NCBI GenBank assembly: GCA_023399635.1
Contig: JAEWOP010000215.1
Coordinates: forward strand, 1 to 9,226
Length of the DNA stretch: 9,226 bases
Direction: 5' to 3'
From: Pseudomonadota bacterium
GTDB taxonomy: Bacteria; Pseudomonadota; Alphaproteobacteria; Rhizobiales; Rhizobiaceae
Below the pieces are notes generated by a model, which saw only the letters and a list, made by a program, of their open reading frames with translations, was not told the DNA's origin and searched no databases. Position numbers and translations under genes: made by a program. Below are positions 7,167-9,226 of this stretch, in pieces; position 1 is the first letter of the stretch; the number at the start of each line of letters is the position of its first letter.

Positions 7167-7598
7167 ATGCAAGTGACTGCAAAAGATCGTGAGCTTCTTG
7201 TCCTGCTTGCCGAGAATGCTCGAATGCCTGTGGCAACACTGGCAAGGCGACTGGGGCTGTCGCGCACCACCGTGCAGGCTCGATTGGACAGGCTGGAAAG
7301 AGAAGGCGTAATCGCGGGTTATTCCGTGCGACTCTCGGATGAGTATCTGGCGGGGCTGATCCGCGCGCATGTGCTGATCACGATAGCACCGAAAGCGCTT
7401 GCTGCTGTTACCGCAGAACTTGAAGCGATACAGGAGATCCGCTCATTGCATTCGGTCAACGGGCTCTACGATCTGATTGCTGTTATCGCATCGCCGTCCA
7501 TTGCCCATCTCGACCGACTGATTGACTTGATCGGGGAACTGCCTGGCGTGGAGCGCACGCTCTCCTCCATCATCCTCTCCGACCGGATCGTCCGTTGA
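7167..7598 (+). CDS. Lrp/AsnC family transcriptional regulator
   Basis: This 143-residue DNA-binding protein has the standard Lrp/AsnC build. The N-terminal helix-turn-helix spans about residues 6-52 (the motif reads LARRLGLSRTTVQARLDRLE, ending GVIAGY). The C-terminal ligand-binding and oligomerising RAM domain spans about residues 66-143, with the effector-site segment HSVNGLYDLIAVI. Such proteins sense amino acids and commonly control the divergently transcribed catabolic gene, so the neighbouring lysine/saccharopine dehydrogenase-like gene is the likely target and its substrate or a related amino acid the likely effector; this is inferred from position. The ribosome site is weak (GGAAAG about 11 bases upstream), but no alternative in-frame ATG, GTG or TTG lies just upstream. 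The gene ends 42 bases before the convergent ABC transporter gene. Confidence 0.92.
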   Translation: MQVTAKDRELLVLLAENARMPVATLARRLGLSRTTVQARLDRLEREGVIAGYSVRLSDEYLAGLIRAHVLITIAPKALAAVTAELEAIQEIRSLHSVNGLYDLIAVIASPSIAHLDRLIDLIGELPGVERTLSSIILSDRIVR

Positions 7599-7640
7599 AG
7601 ATGTGGCTCTCAAGAGGCGGATGCGACCATTTGGCCTCCA

Positions 7641-8603
7641 TCAATCAGCAAGACCCAGTCTTACCCGATGGCCGGGAGCAACCTCGACAAGTTCTGACGG
7701 TGCAGGAGCCACAAAAACATCCGGAGCGTTTGAACCATCGGAGACAAACTCTCGTCCAGGAGGCAACCCTGGAGTCGGGTCCGTGTTCTGCGTCATTCCA
7801 TCCGAAGAGAAGTCCGGCTTCGGGATGGCTGCAATGAGCCGCCTCGTATAGGGATGGGCGGGCGCCTCGAAAATATCCTGCCATCCGCCCTCTTCCACGA
7901 TCTGACCGAAATACATGACGAGCACGCGATCGCTCATGTGCTCGACCACGCTCAAGTCGTGGCTGATCATCACATAGGAAAGAGAGAACTGCTCCTGTAG
8001 ATCGAGGAGCAGGTTGATGATCTGCGCTCGGATGGAAACGTCCAGAGCCGAGACGGGCTCGTCAAGCACGACGACTTCCGGCTCGAGGATCAGCGCGCGG
8101 GCAATGCCGATACGCTGACGTTGACCACCGGAAAATTCGTGGGGATAGCGCTTTGCCTGATCAGGCGTCAGGCCGACACTGTTGAGCATGACCTCGACGC
8201 GATCGGAAATCTCTGATGCAGAGGTAACACCATGAAGCCGCAATGGCGCCGCAAGTGACGTGTGAATCGACTGACGCGGATTGAGCGACGCGTAGGGGTC
8301 CTGGAAGACCATTTGCACCGCTTTCGCACGCTGCAATCGATCGGGGGCATCTGCTCCATTCAGCGGCTGATCACGATATCGGATCGTACCTGTCGTCGGC
8401 TCCTGAAGGCCAACGATGGAAAGGGCGGTCGTGGACTTGCCGCAGCCCGATTCACCAACGATCGAGAGACACTCACCCTTGGCGAGTTCAAAACTGACGC
8501 CGTTCACCGCATGGAGCGTGCGGCGTCCGCTTCCAAGCAACCCTGCTCCCGAAACGGGAAACCGTACATGCAGATCGTCGACCCGCAAGAGTGGGCCACT
8601 CAT
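7641..8603 (-). CDS. Peptide/nickel-type ABC transporter ATP-binding protein (DppF/OppF-like)
   Basis: This is the second ATPase of a Dpp/Opp-class importer, acting at the cytoplasmic face of the inner membrane. Over 320 residues it shows Walker A GESGCGKS (50-57), Q-loop Q101 (VFQDPYASLNP), signature SGGQR (158-162), Walker B VVVLDE (177-182) and the switch histidine H215 (SHDLS). The C-terminal Oligo_HPY region begins at HPYT (250-253) and ends with a PGHRV motif (310-314). The usual Cys motif of this tail (CxFxxRCP and a later Cys) is absent, with no Cys after the ATPase core. The gene overlaps the preceding ATPase gene by 4 bases (ATGA), so the two are translationally coupled; as the last gene of the visible operon it follows the usual D-F order. 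The substrate (peptide, nickel, opine or sugar) cannot be read from the ATPase. Confidence 0.93.
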   Translation of the reverse strand: MSGPLLRVDDLHVRFPVSGAGLLGSGRRTLHAVNGVSFELAKGECLSIVGESGCGKSTTALSIVGLQEPTTGTIRYRDQPLNGADAPDRLQRAKAVQMVFQDPYASLNPRQSIHTSLAAPLRLHGVTSASEISDRVEVMLNSVGLTPDQAKRYPHEFSGGQRQRIGIARALILEPEVVVLDEPVSALDVSIRAQIINLLLDLQEQFSLSYVMISHDLSVVEHMSDRVLVMYFGQIVEEGGWQDIFEAPAHPYTRRLIAAIPKPDFSSDGMTQNTDPTPGLPPGREFVSDGSNAPDVFVAPAPSELVEVAPGHRVRLGLAD

Positions 8604-9226
8604 GCCTGACCTCCTTGAGGACGCCTGGGCACGATAAAGCTGGTCTCGGTAAGCTTTGATCGGTCGGCAATGATGCTGTCGATATCAACCAGTCGACGCC
8701 GGCCGTTCTGGCTTCGGCTGCCAAGCTGCGGCAGCGCCCCAAGCATGCCTCGCGTGTATTCATGGCGGGGATCCTGAAAAAGAGCCTTGGTTTCGTTTTC
8801 CTCCACCAGGCATCCAGCATACATCACGCCGACGCGTTGGCAGATACTCGCAATGACCCCCAGATCGTGACTGATGAAGAGAACCGCAGTGCCGCGTTCC
8901 GCACACAGATCCTTGATCAAACGCAACACCTCCGCCTGCACGGTCACATCGAGTGCCGTCGTGGGCTCGTCAGCGATGAGGAGATCAGGATCGCAGGCCA
9001 GTGCCATTGCAATCATTACGCGCTGCCGCAGGCCCCCTGACATCTGATGGGGATAGTCCTTCGCCCGGCGGTCTGGGTTCGGCACCCGCACGCTCGCTAA
9101 AGCCTCGATCGCCAACTCCTGCGCCTCTCGACGGCCTTTCCCTTGATGGAGCATATACATTTCTGCAATTTGCCGCCCCACGGTCGCCAGCGGGTTCAGT
9201 GCCGTCATCGGTTCCTGGAAGATCAT
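8600..9226 (-). CDS. Peptide/nickel-type ABC transporter ATP-binding protein (DppD/OppD-like), N-terminus outside window
   Basis: This is the first ATPase of the same importer. The visible 208 residues begin at the Q-loop ([12 protein letters not shown]), so about 100 N-terminal residues, including Walker A, lie beyond the right edge. The leading Met is internal and not a start. Visible motifs, in fragment numbering, are signature SGGLR (63-67), Walker B DLLIADE (81-87), D-loop ALD (91-93), switch H120 (SHDLG) and the family mark HEYTRGML. The C-terminal tail after ALPQLG is short and has none of the Cys residues common in DppD/OppD. The stop codon overlaps the start of the next ATPase by 4 bases. 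Permease and binding-protein genes would be expected further right on this strand. Confidence 0.92.
   Translation of the reverse strand: MIFQEPMTALNPLATVGRQIAEMYMLHQGKGRREAQELAIEALASVRVPNPDRRAKDYPHQMSGGLRQRVMIAMALACDPDLLIADEPTTALDVTVQAEVLRLIKDLCAERGTAVLFISHDLGVIASICQRVGVMYAGCLVEENETKALFQDPRHEYTRGMLGALPQLGSRSQNGRRRLVDIDSIIADRSKLTETSFIVPRRPQGGQA

Noticed and set aside
1..9226. CRISPR arrays, tRNA or rRNA genes, toxin-antitoxin pairs and phage genes
   Set aside because: Looked for on both strands; no regular spaced repeats, cloverleaf-like sequence or characteristic proteins were seen.

Overview
The window looks like chromosome or megaplasmid DNA from an alphaproteobacterium, probably Hyphomicrobiales (a Rhizobium, Agrobacterium or Brucella relative). 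The grounds are the moderately GC-rich codon usage, strong GGAGG ribosome sites, and gene families typical of that order: a three-subunit GMC dehydrogenase, a short MgtC/SapB protein, a lysine/saccharopine dehydrogenase with a divergent Lrp-type regulator, and a Dpp/Opp ABC transporter. This assignment is inference; there is no rRNA or other phylogenetic marker.

Layout. Positions 1-456 hold no convincing gene. Two 34-base direct repeat units at 68-135 resemble the terminal repeats of IS21-family elements, so this may be the scar of an insertion sequence. Positions 463-4749 (+) form a tight four-gene operon. It encodes a Tat-exported gluconate-2-dehydrogenase-type small subunit, a GMC flavoprotein with a Cys-rich cluster, a three-heme cytochrome c that starts inside the stop codon of the flavoprotein gene, and a periplasmic Cu/Zn superoxide dismutase 21 bases further on. 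A short MgtC/SapB membrane protein follows at 4937-5389 (+). Positions 5390-5900 have no supportable gene.

Positions 5901-7598 hold a divergent pair: an NAD(P)-dependent saccharopine/lysine dehydrogenase-family enzyme on the minus strand and a Lrp/AsnC regulator on the plus strand. They share a 126-base intergenic region with a perfect 7-base inverted repeat. Positions 7641-9226 (-) hold the last two genes of a peptide/nickel-type ABC transporter operon: the DppF/OppF-like ATPase, and a DppD/OppD-like ATPase whose N-terminal part lies beyond the window.

How the genes work together. The first operon should make a periplasmic respiratory dehydrogenase. The flavoprotein oxidises a sugar, sugar acid or polyol and passes electrons to the triheme cytochrome and then to the respiratory chain. 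The flavoprotein has no signal peptide of its own and is probably carried out by its Tat-targeted partner. The superoxide dismutase in the same operon suggests protection against superoxide formed by, or near, this complex. The lysine-dehydrogenase-like gene and its Lrp neighbour look like an amino-acid-responsive catabolic unit. No completely new system is evident. The most distinctive points are the dehydrogenase-SodC operon and the absence, in both ABC ATPases, of the C-terminal cysteine cluster common in their family.
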